Shown here piece by piece: positions 25,121 through 33,656 of a DNA stretch of 64,000 nt. Position 1 is the stretch's first letter. Each line of letters opens with the position of its first letter. The position numbers and the translations under genes are program-made. Below the pieces are notes generated by a model. It was not told the DNA's origin. It did not search any database and saw only the letters and a program-made list of their open reading frames with translations. The DNA comes from Micromonospora mirobrigensis (GTDB lineage Bacteria; Actinomycetota; Actinomycetes; Mycobacteriales; Micromonosporaceae), in NCBI RefSeq assembly GCF_900091555.1, contig NZ_FMCX01000001.1:372001-436000 (forward strand), in the 5' to 3' direction.

Positions 25121-25714
25121 TCAGTTGTTCCAGTGCTGGGCGACCAGGTCGGCGGCCTGCTGCTCCCACTGGGCGTAGGCGTCCGGGTAGGCCGAGACCT
25201 GCACGGTCTGCGCGGCATCGGTCAGGGGCATGTCCTGCCACCCGTCGACCTGCTTGAGGCCCTTCAGGAAGGCGGTGGTGGAGTAGGCGGGGTCGGTGAT
25301 CTGCTCCGGCGAACCCCAACCCGAGGACGGGCGCTGCTGGAACAGACCCAGCGAGTCATGGTCGTTGCGGTCGCCGAGGTGGCCGAGGTTCTCCAGCTTC
25401 GACTCCTGCAGGCTCGTCGCGATCGAGATCACCGCGGCCCGCTCCGGGAGACCGGCCTTCTTCGTGGCGGCGATGATCGCCTTGGCGTTGCCGGTCTGCT
25501 CGTCGTTCAGGTCGATGTGCGACTGGGTGCCCTGCACGCCGTGCGGGATCAGCGCCTTGGCATCCACGCCCGGCTTGTCGGCCTGGACGGCGGCGGCCGG
25601 GGTCAGGGCGGTGGTGGGGGTGGTGTCGGCGTGATTGAGCGGACCGGCGGCCATCCCACCGGCGAAAGCCAGACCAGCGATACCCAGCACACTCTTACGC
25701 AGCATCGAGTTCAT
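25121..25714 (-). CDS. Secreted lysozyme-fold (transglycosylase-like) protein
   Basis: 197 residues with a signal peptide (RKSVLGIAGLAFAGGMAAGPLNHA). After a variable stretch, residues 75-197 show the lysozyme-like pattern: AAVISIATSLQESKLENLGHLGD with a candidate catalytic Glu, SLGLFQQRPSSGWG, then YSTTAFLKGLKQVDGWQDMPLTDAAQTVQVSAYP split by turns, and a final Trp-containing helix. This resembles small actinobacterial muralytic proteins related to resuscitation-promoting factors. It would cut or bind peptidoglycan. The ATG follows GGGGGTT weakly; the upstream region is long and gene-free. Confidence 0.75.
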   Translation of the reverse strand: MNSMLRKSVLGIAGLAFAGGMAAGPLNHADTTPTTALTPAAAVQADKPGVDAKALIPHGVQGTQSHIDLNDEQTGNAKAIIAATKKAGLPERAAVISIATSLQESKLENLGHLGDRNDHDSLGLFQQRPSSGWGSPEQITDPAYSTTAFLKGLKQVDGWQDMPLTDAAQTVQVSAYPDAYAQWEQQAADLVAQHWNN

Positions 25715-26323
25715 GGGGAAGCTCCATTCGGGGGTTGGCGCGGCACCCGATAGGGGTCAGGCGACGCGCAAGCACCGTCAGGCGCTCGAAGAGATCCAGG
25801 GGAAAGTCTGGGGGGCGGTCGCGGACCCTGAGGGCTCATCGCGACCCACACACCGGTTCCTGCCAGCCACCCGAACCCCCGTAGGGCTCGTCGTGGCGGC
25901 GGACCATGTGTAACGACCGCCGGCCCCACATCATTCCGGGGCCCGACCCGATCCGTCACGGCATCGGTGCTGGCAGCCGGGGCGCTGCTGCGGTCGTCCA
26001 GAGGGTGTAACGACCTCGGCCCGGCCGCCATTCCACCGCCCGGGGTGCCACCGACCACCCGCGATCCGGACAACCGGCGCCAGACCGCCCAACCGGGTCG
26101 CCCGGTCGGGCCCGATCCGCGGCCGGGATCGGGCTGGCCCTGGCCTCACGCAACCTGCCTCAGCAGGCCGGCGTTCATGCCCGATGTCCCAGATCACCCC
26201 GACCCGCCCGTGACGATCCGGTCGGAGCGGGTAGGAGAACAGCCGTGACAGGCGCCCGACCCGGGCGTGGAAACGCTCCCGACAGTTGATCGGGCGCCCC
26301 TGACGATGGGAGAGAGAGCCGGT
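25715..26323. other. 609-nt gene-free divergent region
   Basis: This lies between the leftward lysozyme-like gene and the rightward aldo/keto reductase. Apparent reading frames here have no plausible start or homology. A 7-bp hairpin (25817-25823 with 25840-25846) is present on the transcribed leader of the lysozyme-like gene. I looked for a c-di-AMP (ydaO-type) riboswitch, common before such genes in actinomycetes, and could not find its conserved core. Confidence 0.5.
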
Positions 26324-27175
26324 ATGGCGAACCCGATTCCCGACATCAGCCTCAACGACGGCAACACCATCCCGCAGCTGGGCTTCGGGGTGTTCCAGAT
26401 CGAGCCCAAGGACACCGTGCAGGCCGTTCGCACGGCCCTGGACGTCGGCTACCGGCACATCGACACCGCCGAGATGTACGGCAACGAGGCCGAGGTCGGC
26501 CAGGCGATCCGTGAGTCCGGTCTGGACCGCGGCGACGTCTTCGTGACCAGCAAGCTGAACAACGGGTTCCACCGCCCGGACGACGCCCGCAAGGCGTTCG
26601 AGTCGACCCTCTCGGCGTTGAAGTTCGACTACCTCGACCTGTTCCTGATCCACTGGCCGCTGCCCACCCTCTACGACGGCGACTTCGTCAGCACCTGGAA
26701 GGTGCTGGAGGAGTTCAAGAGCGACGACCGGGTGAAGTCGATCGGTGTGTCGAACTTCCAGGTCGCGCACCTGGAGCGGTTGGCCGCCGAGGCCGACGTG
26801 GTGCCCGCGGTGAACCAGATCGAGGTGCACCCGTACTTCGGCAACGAGGAGGTGCGCGCGTACGGCAAGGCGCACAACATCCCCACCGAGGCCTGGTCGC
26901 CGATCGCGCAGGGCAAGGTGCTCGACGACCCGACGATTGTCGACATCGCCGAGCAGGTCGGCCGGACCCCGGCCCAGGTGACGCTCCGCTGGCACGTGCA
27001 GCGCGGCGACATCGTCTTCCCGAAGTCGACCACCCCGAAGCGGATCGAGGAGAACTTCGCGATCTTCGACTTCCAGCTGGACGACGTCGCGATGGAGCGG
27101 ATCAACGGTCTGAACAAGGGCGAGGCCGGCCGGCAGGGCCCGAACCCGGACACGTTCGACTACGTGCCGGCGTAA
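26324..27175 (+). CDS. Aldo/keto reductase (2,5-diketo-D-gluconate reductase type)
   Basis: 283 residues. The AKR catalytic tetrad is present: Asp47 and Tyr52 in HIDTAEMYGNE, Lys77 in VTSKLNN, His110 in FLIHWPLP. The NADPH phosphate-binding end is VFPKSTTPKRIEENFAIFDFQL. This NADPH-dependent cytosolic enzyme reduces aldehydes or ketones; the subfamily resembles DkgA-like reductases. The ATG at 26324 follows GGGAGAGAG; the earlier in-frame ATG at 26267 has no ribosome site. The gene ends 6 nt before the stop of the convergent regulator gene. Confidence 0.92.
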   Translation: MANPIPDISLNDGNTIPQLGFGVFQIEPKDTVQAVRTALDVGYRHIDTAEMYGNEAEVGQAIRESGLDRGDVFVTSKLNNGFHRPDDARKAFESTLSALKFDYLDLFLIHWPLPTLYDGDFVSTWKVLEEFKSDDRVKSIGVSNFQVAHLERLAAEADVVPAVNQIEVHPYFGNEEVRAYGKAHNIPTEAWSPIAQGKVLDDPTIVDIAEQVGRTPAQVTLRWHVQRGDIVFPKSTTPKRIEENFAIFDFQLDDVAMERINGLNKGEAGRQGPNPDTFDYVPA

Positions 27176-27181
27176 CGCCGG

Positions 27182-28018
27182 TCAGGCGTCGGCCCGCGCC
27201 CCCAGCCGCCGGAACACCTCACGGCTGGGGGTGCCGGGCGCGGCGACGTAGACGATCAGCCGCTGGTCGGTCTCCGGCACGTGCAGCACCCGGCACTCGA
27301 ACTCCAGCGGCCCCAACTCGGGGTGGTCGACCCGCTTGACGGTCGGGCGCCGCTCCCCCACCTCGTGCTGCGCCCAGAGCGCGGCGAACCGCGGTGAGGT
27401 CCCGAGCAGCTCGGTGACCAGCGCGGCGATGGCCGGGTCGGCCGGATAGCGACCGTACGCGGCCCGCAGGTCGGCCACCGACGTCCGGGCGAAGCGCAGC
27501 ACCTCCGCGTCGTCCCAGTGGGACTCCGGCACCGCCGCGCCGAACATGTGCCGGACCATGTTCCGTTCCTCGGCCGGCAGCGTCGACAGGTCCCCCACGA
27601 AACTGGCGGCCAGCCGGTTCCAGGCCAGCACCCCGTACGCGGCGTCGACCAGGAACGCCGGCGTCTCGGTCATCGCGTCCAGCAGGTGCCGCAGCCCCGC
27701 CGGCACCTGGCGGGACGGGCCGGTCGCGTCGGGTGGGCTCTCCCCGGCGACCCGGAACAGGTAGGCCCGCTCGTCGCGGGTCAGCAGCAGCGCCCGGGCG
27801 AGGGCGGCGAGCACCTGCCGGGACGGGTGCGGCCCGCGCCCCTGCTCCAGGCGGATGTAGTAGTCGATGGACATGCCGGCGAGCTGGGCGACCTCCTGCC
27901 GGCGCAGGCCGGGCGTGCGGCGGCGTACCCCATCGGGAAGGCCGACCTCGGCGGGCCGCAACCCGGCGCGGCGGGCCCGCAGGAAGCCCGCCAGTTCGTC
28001 GCGGCGAAGCGTGCTCAT
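27182..28018 (-). CDS. XRE-family regulator with MmyB-like ligand-binding domain, divergon 1
   Basis: 278 residues. The N-terminal HTH is LAGFLRARRAGLRPAEVGL, RRRTPGLRRQEVAQLAGMSIDYYIRLEQGRGPHPSRQVLAALARAL. From residue 95 the MmyB-like domain follows: AGLRHLLDAMTETPAFLVDAAYGVLAWNRLAASFVGD, HWDDAEVLRFARTSVADLRAAYGRYPADPAI, VDHPELGPLEFECRVLHVPETDQRLIVYVA. Such regulators usually repress a divergent oxidoreductase gene. Here the divergent gene is an SDR, with a perfect TGGTACC-N3-GGTACCA palindrome between them. It is a close paralog of the broken gene at 38918-39766. Confidence 0.9.
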   Translation of the reverse strand: MSTLRRDELAGFLRARRAGLRPAEVGLPDGVRRRTPGLRRQEVAQLAGMSIDYYIRLEQGRGPHPSRQVLAALARALLLTRDERAYLFRVAGESPPDATGPSRQVPAGLRHLLDAMTETPAFLVDAAYGVLAWNRLAASFVGDLSTLPAEERNMVRHMFGAAVPESHWDDAEVLRFARTSVADLRAAYGRYPADPAIAALVTELLGTSPRFAALWAQHEVGERRPTVKRVDHPELGPLEFECRVLHVPETDQRLIVYVAAPGTPSREVFRRLGARADA

Positions 28019-28052
28019 GGCCCCAGGGTGCCGCAATCCGGGCCGTCCAGGG

Positions 28053-28069
28053 TGGTACCGCCGGTACCA
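28053..28069. promoter_or_regulatory. Palindromic operator TGGTACC-GCC-GGTACCA
   Basis: This perfect 7+3+7 hyphenated palindrome lies in the 101-nt gap between the XRE regulator and the SDR, 35 nt from the regulator start and 51 nt from the SDR start. A palindrome of similar form and spacing sits in the paralogous gap at 39801-39815. Confidence 0.65.
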
Positions 28070-28119
28070 GCCTCGCCGGGTCCCTCCCGCCGCAGCCGGG
28101 CCGCCGGCACCCTCGGGGC

Positions 28120-28872
28120 ATGACGACGAAGACGATCGCCCTGGTCACCGGGGCCAACAAGGGAATCGGGTACGCGACCGCGCGACAGCTGGGCGCGCTC
28201 GGGATGACGGTGCTGGTCGGCGCCCGGGACACCGGCCGCGGCCGGGAGGCGGAACGGACGCTGCGCGCCGGCGGGGCGGACGCCCGCTTCGTGCCGCTGG
28301 ACGTCACCGACGAGGCGTCGGTCGCCGCCGCGGCGAAGCTGGTCGAGCAGGAGTACGACCACCTCGACGTGCTGGTCAACAACGCGGGCATCGTCCGGGC
28401 CGACGGTTCCGCGCTGCCCAGCGAGACCACCCTCGCCACGATGCGCGAGGTGTACGAGACCAACGTGTTCGGACCCGTCGCGGTGACCAACGCGTTCCTG
28501 CCACTGCTGCGCCGCGCGCCCGCCGCCCGGATCGTCAACGTCTCCAGCGAGGTCGGCTCCATCGCGGCGATGACCAACCCCGAGGGTGCCCTGGCCGGCC
28601 TCACCTCCGTGCCGTACCCGTCGTCGAAGACCGCGCTGAACATGATCACCGCGATGTACGCCAAGGAGCTGCGGGACACCCCGATCAGGATCAACGCGGC
28701 CAACCCCGGGTACTGCGCCACCGACTTCAACTCGCACGCCGGTTTCCGTACCGCCGAGGAGGGCGCCGAGGTCAGCGTGCACCTGGCGACCCTGCCGGCG
28801 GACGGACCGACCGGTCTGCTCTGGGGATTCCGGATGGACGAGGGCGGCGACTACGGGGTGCTGCCCTGGTGA
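28120..28872 (+). CDS. SDR-family NAD(P)-dependent oxidoreductase, divergon 1
   Basis: 250 residues, classical SDR. Cofactor motif VTGANKGIGYA with Gly11, Gly15, Gly17; NNAG at 87-90; catalytic Ser in NVSSEVGS (142/143), Tyr166 and Lys170 in YPSSK. The insert between Ser and Tyr (IAAMTNPEGALAG) resembles carbonyl-reductase-like SDRs. The Arg after the second strand (GARDTGRGREAE) suggests NADPH. It is divergent from the XRE regulator that probably controls it. The first in-frame ATG near the gap is used. Confidence 0.9.
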   Translation: MTTKTIALVTGANKGIGYATARQLGALGMTVLVGARDTGRGREAERTLRAGGADARFVPLDVTDEASVAAAAKLVEQEYDHLDVLVNNAGIVRADGSALPSETTLATMREVYETNVFGPVAVTNAFLPLLRRAPAARIVNVSSEVGSIAAMTNPEGALAGLTSVPYPSSKTALNMITAMYAKELRDTPIRINAANPGYCATDFNSHAGFRTAEEGAEVSVHLATLPADGPTGLLWGFRMDEGGDYGVLPW

Positions 28873-28943
28873 GGGCTTGACCTCGAGTGCACTCCAGCAA
28901 CCAGGCTGGCCGGCGTCGGCTCTCGACCCAACGGGGAGGACCC

Positions 28944-29927
28944 ATGAGATACCGCACGATCGGCACCGACGCCGCCACCCGGCGGGAGGTCAGCGTGCTG
29001 AGCCTGGGCGCGATGCTCTTCGGCACCGTCACCGACGAGGACACCTCGTACGCGATCCTGGACCGCTACGTCGAGGCGGGCGGCACCTTCGTCGACACGT
29101 CCGACAACTACGCGTTCTGGACCAACGGCGGCCAGGGCGGGGAGAGCGAGGAGCTGCTGGGCCGGTGGCGGCGCAGCCGGGGCGTCGGTGACGAGGTGCT
29201 GATCGCCACCAAGCTGGGCGCCCGGCCGCTGGCCCCCGGCACCAGCTACACCGACAACCCGGAGGGACTGTCGGCGAAGGTGATCCGGGAGGCGGCGGAG
29301 CGCAGCCGGGAGCGGTTGGGCCTGGACCGGTTGCCGCTGCTCTACGCCCACATCGAGGATCGCACGGTGACGCTGCGGGAAACCGTGGAGGGCTTCGCCG
29401 AGCTGGTCGCCGAGGGCACCGTCGGGCTGCTGGGCGCGAGCAACCACCGGGCCTGGCGGGTGGAGCGGGCGCGGGCGATCGCGGCGGCGGCCGGCCTGCC
29501 CGGGTACGAGGTGCTCCAGTACCACCGCAGTTACCTGCCCCGCCGCCCCGACCTGCCCAGCGAGCTGGACCGGGACGGCGACGTGGGCTGGGTCGGGCCG
29601 GACCTGGCCAGCTACCTGCGGGCCGAACCGCAGCTGACCCTGGTGGCGTACTCGCCGCTGATCAGGGGTGGTTACGTCCGGCCCGAGCGGCTGGGTGAGG
29701 GCTACGACCTGCCGAGCACCCCGGCCCGGCTGGCGGCGCTGGAGGCGGTGGCGGCGGAGACCGGGGCGACGGTCAACCAGGTGGTGCTGGCCTGGCTGAT
29801 GGGCGGGGACGTACCGTCGATCCCGCTGGTGGGCGCCTCGTCGGTGGCGCAGCTTGAGGAGAGCCTCGCCGCGGTGGACCTGGACCTCACCGCCGAGCAG
29901 CGCGCCCGGCTGGACACGGCGGGCTGA
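28944..29927 (+). CDS. Aldo/keto reductase
   Basis: 327 residues from the ATG after GGGGAGGA. Blocks: VLSLGAMLFGTVTDEDTSYAILDRYVEAGGTFVDTSDNYAFW (catalytic Asp and Tyr), LIATKLGARP (catalytic Lys), LPLLYAHIEDRTV (His), LVAYSPLIRGGYVRPERL, and IPLVGASSVAQLEESLAAVDLDLT at the NADPH site. It is of the AKR11/12-like type found in sugar and natural-product metabolism. It follows the SDR gene by 71 nt and may be under the same control. A strong hairpin follows. Confidence 0.88.
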   Translation: MRYRTIGTDAATRREVSVLSLGAMLFGTVTDEDTSYAILDRYVEAGGTFVDTSDNYAFWTNGGQGGESEELLGRWRRSRGVGDEVLIATKLGARPLAPGTSYTDNPEGLSAKVIREAAERSRERLGLDRLPLLYAHIEDRTVTLRETVEGFAELVAEGTVGLLGASNHRAWRVERARAIAAAAGLPGYEVLQYHRSYLPRRPDLPSELDRDGDVGWVGPDLASYLRAEPQLTLVAYSPLIRGGYVRPERLGEGYDLPSTPARLAALEAVAAETGATVNQVVLAWLMGGDVPSIPLVGASSVAQLEESLAAVDLDLTAEQRARLDTAG

Positions 29928-29934
29928 CCGCGGG

Positions 29935-29970
29935 GGCGCCGGCCGGCGGACCCACCCGCCGGCCGGCGCC
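29935..29970. terminator. Perfect 15-bp hairpin between convergent genes
   Basis: Arms 29935-29949 and 29956-29970 with a 6-nt loop (ACCCAC), 8 nt after the aldo/keto reductase stop and 6 nt before the stop of the leftward gene. Confidence 0.8.
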
Positions 29971-29975
29971 ACCGG

Positions 29976-31214
29976 TCAGTTGAAGTCGCCCTGACGGATC
30001 GCGATGACCGCCCGGTAAGCGGGATGCTCGGAGAGCGTGTAGAGCATGTCCGGCTGGCCGCCGGCGCCGTCACCCCAGCCCCAGTACGAGATGGCCTCCG
30101 CGCCGTGCGCCCCGGTGTACGTCTTGACCGGGTTGCCGGTGGAGCTGTTCCAGTAGCGCAGCTTGCCGTAGAAGTCGGCGCCTCCGCTGCTGTTGAACCA
30201 GAAGTTGTCGCCGTGGGTCACCGCGCCCTGCACCTTGTCCCACGGCATCGACCAGACGTCGGCGGCGCCGGTGGTGGTCGACGGGGCCGTCACGGCGGGC
30301 AGCCGGGTGGTGTAGTCCAGGTTGTACCGCCAGATCTTCGCGCCGTTGCTGGTGGAGTACTCCGTGACCACCATCCTGTCCGGCGAGGAGCCCCGGTCCA
30401 GGGCGAGCGAGGAGAACCGGACGTTGGCGTTGACCGGGGTGATCTGGCCGACCTGCGCCATCACGTACGCGTACCCGTCGGCGCAGAACCGGACGGTGCC
30501 GTTGTCGTCGTACCGGCCGACCTTGTCCGCGCAGTACGACGTGGTGTCGGCGCTCCACAGGTGGTCCCAGCTGAACAGCTTCACGTGGTCCGTGCAGGCG
30601 ACGTAGAGCATGGTGCCGTACCACATCGCGCCGCCGGCGTGGCAGTCCTCGACGGCGGTGTAGTTGCCGCCGGAGGTGGGGTCGACCAGCAGCAGGTGCC
30701 GGTACTTCGCGCCGCTGCGGTAGCCGGCGGCCGGGGCGAGCGACACCCGCACGTGCCCGGCGTCGGTGCTGTACCAGGTGGTGGCCACCGCCTGCACGCC
30801 GTCGTACGTGTAGTTGCCGTAGGCGTCGGCGGTGGTGGTGATGCCCTGCGGGATCCAGGTGGTGCTGCTCGGGTCGTCGGTGGAGGTGCCGGTGTCGTCC
30901 CAGCAGAAGCCGTACTCGCCGGTGCCCTGGCTGGCCAGGTAGGTCATCGCCTTGCCGCTGCCGGTCTGGCAGGACAGCGGCTCCAGCGACCGGTTGGCGT
31001 TGGCCAGGACCCAGTCCACGCCGCGCTTCTTGTCCGCGCCGATCGCCCCGCCGAGCAGGTCGGCATCGGCGTAGCTGCGGGTGGTGGTCAGCGGGTAGCC
31101 GGAGGCGGAGATCTTCGTCGGTGCCGGGTCGGCCGCCTGCGCCGGGTTCGCCGGGCCGGCCAGTGCCGCCGCCACCAGCACCGCCACCATGGCGATGCGT
31201 CCGGTACGCCTCAT
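29976..31214 (-). CDS. Secreted protein of unknown function
   Basis: 412 residues. The signal peptide (RRTGRIAMVAVLVAAALAG, cleavage near AQAA) follows a GGAGGAG ribosome site. The mature protein is rich in Tyr, Trp, Thr and Asp and has repeated short strands such as YRHLLLVDPTSGGNY, VRFSSLALDRG, IWRYNLDYTTRLP, suggesting a beta-propeller-like structure. Cysteines occur in pairs (SLEPLSCQTG/YGFCWDD; EDCHAGG/YVACTDH; SYCADK/VRFCADG), fitting three disulfides. I cannot name a family or activity. It has its own terminator and no operon partner. Confidence 0.7.
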   Translation of the reverse strand: MRRTGRIAMVAVLVAAALAGPANPAQAADPAPTKISASGYPLTTTRSYADADLLGGAIGADKKRGVDWVLANANRSLEPLSCQTGSGKAMTYLASQGTGEYGFCWDDTGTSTDDPSSTTWIPQGITTTADAYGNYTYDGVQAVATTWYSTDAGHVRVSLAPAAGYRSGAKYRHLLLVDPTSGGNYTAVEDCHAGGAMWYGTMLYVACTDHVKLFSWDHLWSADTTSYCADKVGRYDDNGTVRFCADGYAYVMAQVGQITPVNANVRFSSLALDRGSSPDRMVVTEYSTSNGAKIWRYNLDYTTRLPAVTAPSTTTGAADVWSMPWDKVQGAVTHGDNFWFNSSGGADFYGKLRYWNSSTGNPVKTYTGAHGAEAISYWGWGDGAGGQPDMLYTLSEHPAYRAVIAIRQGDFN

Positions 31215-31362
31215 CGATGTTCTCCTCCCCGACCCACCTCGCGCGGGTCGACCAGGGACACACCGTATCGACCGTCCATCGTCGACGGCAGCCCTCGGCC
31301 CGACCCGTCGGTGATCAGCTGCGGGGCGGCGGGATCGACGTGGATCGGCCAGAATCGCAGCC

Positions 31363-32145
31363 GTGGCTCCGGAAATCGTGATCGCTGTGCTGTCGGCCGG
31401 TGTATCGCTCGTCGGCGTTATGGTGACCGCGTTGCTGGCGTACCGCACGGCGGTGGTGCAGCACCGGTTACAGGAGCAGAGCCGCCGGCGCAGCCGGCAG
31501 GAGGTGGCCGAGGATCTGTTCCGCCGCTACCGGGAGCCGCTGCTGTGGTCGGCGTACGCGTTGCAGTCACGGCTGTTCAACGTGATGACCACGAATTTCC
31601 TCCCCCGCCAGCTCGGCGACGGCGACTCGCCCGAGCAGCGGTACGCCCGCGACCACACCGTCTACACGATCGCCGAATATCTGGGCTGGGTGGAGATCGT
31701 GCGTCGGGAGCAGCGCTTCCTCGACATCGGGGCGGTCCCCCTGACCCGGGAGCTGCTCGCCCTGCTCAACCGGATCACCGGCATCCTGGCCCACAACCGG
31801 CCCGGCCCCTTCCAGCTCTACCGGGGCGGGCAGCGGGCCGTGGGCGAGCTGATGCAGGAGTACGCCGACGAACCGACCGGCCCCACCCGTGGCGTGCTCG
31901 GATACGCCGCGTTCTGCGAACGTCTCGACACCGATCCCCGGTTCGCGGCCTGGTTCGCGCGACTGCGGGCCGACGTGGATTTCGTCGACGCGGACGACGA
32001 GCAGGGCAGCGCTCGGGTGATCGAACTCCAGGCGGCGCTGATCGACCTCGTGCAACTCCTCGACCCGAAGGGCGACAGGGTGCCGGCGGACATGCGGCTC
32101 AAGCTCGCCGGCCTCGGTGAAGGGGGCCCGACGCCCGCAGCCTGA
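31363..32145 (+). CDS. Membrane-anchored cytosolic protein, unknown function
   Basis: 260 residues from a GTG. Residues 3-28 form one hydrophobic helix (IVIAVLSAGVSLVGVMVTALLAY), followed by an Arg-rich helical stretch (QHRLQEQSRRRSRQEVAEDLFRRYREPLL), so the body is probably cytosolic. The remainder is helical with RLFNVM, YTIAEYLGWVEIVRREQRFLD and FCERLDTDPRFAAWFARL. Similar proteins recur in actinomycetes without a function that I know. It ends 11 nt before the stop of the convergent acetyltransferase gene. Confidence 0.65.
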   Translation: MAPEIVIAVLSAGVSLVGVMVTALLAYRTAVVQHRLQEQSRRRSRQEVAEDLFRRYREPLLWSAYALQSRLFNVMTTNFLPRQLGDGDSPEQRYARDHTVYTIAEYLGWVEIVRREQRFLDIGAVPLTRELLALLNRITGILAHNRPGPFQLYRGGQRAVGELMQEYADEPTGPTRGVLGYAAFCERLDTDPRFAAWFARLRADVDFVDADDEQGSARVIELQAALIDLVQLLDPKGDRVPADMRLKLAGLGEGGPTPAA

Positions 32146-32156
32146 TCCGACCCGGG

Positions 32157-32672
32157 TCAGCCGTCCGCCGGCGCCTTCAGGTCGAGGCGCCAGTCGTTGG
32201 AGCGCATCAGCTGCCCCGGCGGGTACTCGAAGTCGGTGGGGCCGACCAGCTCGAAGCCGGCCTTGCGGCAGACCGCGTTCGACGGCGGGTTGTCCACCGA
32301 CGGGTACGCGTGCGCCCACCTCCGGTCGCCCCGGGCCCGCGCCGCGTCGACCACCGCCCGCACGGCGGCGGTGGCGATCCCCCGCCCCTGGAACTCGGGG
32401 AGCACCGCCCAGCCCATCTCGTAGACCGGCTGGTCGTGCCAGACCCGCGGCCAGTAGCCCACGCTGCCGACCTTCACCCGCTCGGGCTGCAACACCACCG
32501 CGAACATCTGCCCGGCGCCGCGAACCGGGCCGCGCAGGTAACGGCCCTGCCGGACGACCACCTGGTCGTCGGTCTCGGTGCCTCCGGTGTACGCGCGGAC
32601 CGAGGGTTGGTTGAGCTGCCGCAGCAGCTCCAGGTCGTCCTCGCTCCACGGCTCGATTTCCACGTCCCCCAT
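32157..32672 (-). CDS. GNAT-family N-acetyltransferase
   Basis: 171 residues. VEIEPWSEDDLELLRQLN opens the fold, VGSVGYWPRVW and YEMGWAVLPEFQGRGIATAAVRAVVDAARARGD carry the acetyl-CoA loop (Q-G-R-G-I-A), and NPPSNAVCRKAGFELVG is the C-terminal RimJ/RimL-type block. The substrate is unknown (protein N-terminus or small amine). The ATG at 32672 gives the usual start for this family. The frame is open further upstream, but the added residues match nothing. Confidence 0.88.
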   Translation of the reverse strand: MGDVEIEPWSEDDLELLRQLNQPSVRAYTGGTETDDQVVVRQGRYLRGPVRGAGQMFAVVLQPERVKVGSVGYWPRVWHDQPVYEMGWAVLPEFQGRGIATAAVRAVVDAARARGDRRWAHAYPSVDNPPSNAVCRKAGFELVGPTDFEYPPGQLMRSNDWRLDLKAPADG

Positions 32673-32726
32673 GCCGCCATTGAAGCGCCGAACCCCGACG
32701 CGGCCCGTCGGACGCGCCGAGGGTGC

Positions 32727-32777
32727 AAGGAAGGGCCCCCTGTTAACGCCTCCGGTATAGAAGGGTTCCCTTCTCAC
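32727..32777. repeat. GGGCCCC/GTTAAC intergenic repeat, copy 1
   Basis: About 51 bp with the blocks AAGGAAGGGCCCCCTGTTAA, CGCCTCCGGTATAG and AAGGGTTCCCTTCT. It shares order and spacing with copies at 38196-38247 (same orientation) and 58823-58875 (opposite). This copy is the most diverged at its right end and lies upstream of the acetyltransferase gene. Confidence 0.85.
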
Positions 32778-32927
32778 ATCCGGCCGACGCCGATCAGACG
32801 ACGTCGAGCTGTGCGGCACCACCGCAGCGTTGCTCTGCGTCGGAGCTGCCGTTGAGTCAGGCGGCGCACTGGCACGAAGGCAAGCCGGCGGGGCGACTCA
32901 CGCCGCCCATTGCCAGTGAGCACGGGT

Positions 32928-33632
32928 TCACCCGAGGCTGGGCGCCGCCGAGGGTGCGGGTCGGAGCTGAAACAGTTCCTCGACCGGCCCCCAGTCCAGC
33001 TTGCGGCCCTGGGCGAGAGCCGCCTCGCCCCAGGACACGCCGAGCAGCCCTTCGCCGGAGTTGCAGGCGAAACCGATGAGCAGCACCTTTGGCTGAGGGG
33101 TGAGCTGCTCGATGGCCTCCCGGAGGAGCGTGCGGTCCCGGGCCTCGTCCGGGGTGAGCGGCATGTCGGGGAGGGTGGGCTCGTCGTAACCCGGCTTCGG
33201 TCCGAAGAGCACGAGCAGGTCGCGGATCAACTGACTCTTGAGTGGCCCCGTGGCGTTGCGCATGTCGACGCCGCTGCGCCTGCCGTACATCCAGGGCAGT
33301 AGTAGGTGCCCGCAGCAGATGGTGACCCGGACCTGTGTGCCCGGCGGGTGCACGTCGGTCACCTCCGGCAGATCACGAAGATGCTCGTGCAGCGATTCGT
33401 ACTGCTGCTTCCACCGGGTCGGCCCGAACGCGTGGTCGGTGTCCAGGGCCGACGCCTCGCGGGCATGTTGGGCCAACTCGACTGCGCGGTGCAAAGCGTT
33501 CGGGATGCGGTTACGTAGCTCGCGGGTCAGGTCCATGCCGAACTTCTGGACTGTCCATGGCGCCGGCTCATCAACGACCACAGCACTTACCCCCTGCACT
33601 GGAGCAGTTACCCAGAGCAGCAACGATCTCAC
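32928..33632 (-). CDS. Protein of unknown function
   Basis: 234 residues from a GTG at 33632; a second GTG at 33581 has a better ribosome-site-like GGGGG and may be the true start. No signal peptide or membrane helix. The first half is helical (DLTRELRNRIPNALHRAVELAQHAREA); the middle has QVRVTICCGHLLLPWMYGRR; the end reads KVLLIGFACNSGEGLLGVSWGEAALAQG. I do not recognise the family. Base composition and codon choice look less GC-biased than in the neighbours, and copy 1 of the intergenic repeat lies nearby, so acquisition is possible. Confidence 0.6.
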   Translation of the reverse strand: MRSLLLWVTAPVQGVSAVVVDEPAPWTVQKFGMDLTRELRNRIPNALHRAVELAQHAREASALDTDHAFGPTRWKQQYESLHEHLRDLPEVTDVHPPGTQVRVTICCGHLLLPWMYGRRSGVDMRNATGPLKSQLIRDLLVLFGPKPGYDEPTLPDMPLTPDEARDRTLLREAIEQLTPQPKVLLIGFACNSGEGLLGVSWGEAALAQGRKLDWGPVEELFQLRPAPSAAPSLG

Positions 33633-33656
33633 ATCCGTCGATGTTGGGTATAGCCC

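Noticed and set aside
25715..25920. Possible c-di-AMP (ydaO-type) riboswitch upstream of the lysozyme-like gene
   Set aside because: The context is typical, but the conserved core sequences could not be found in the leader; an Infernal scan would decide.
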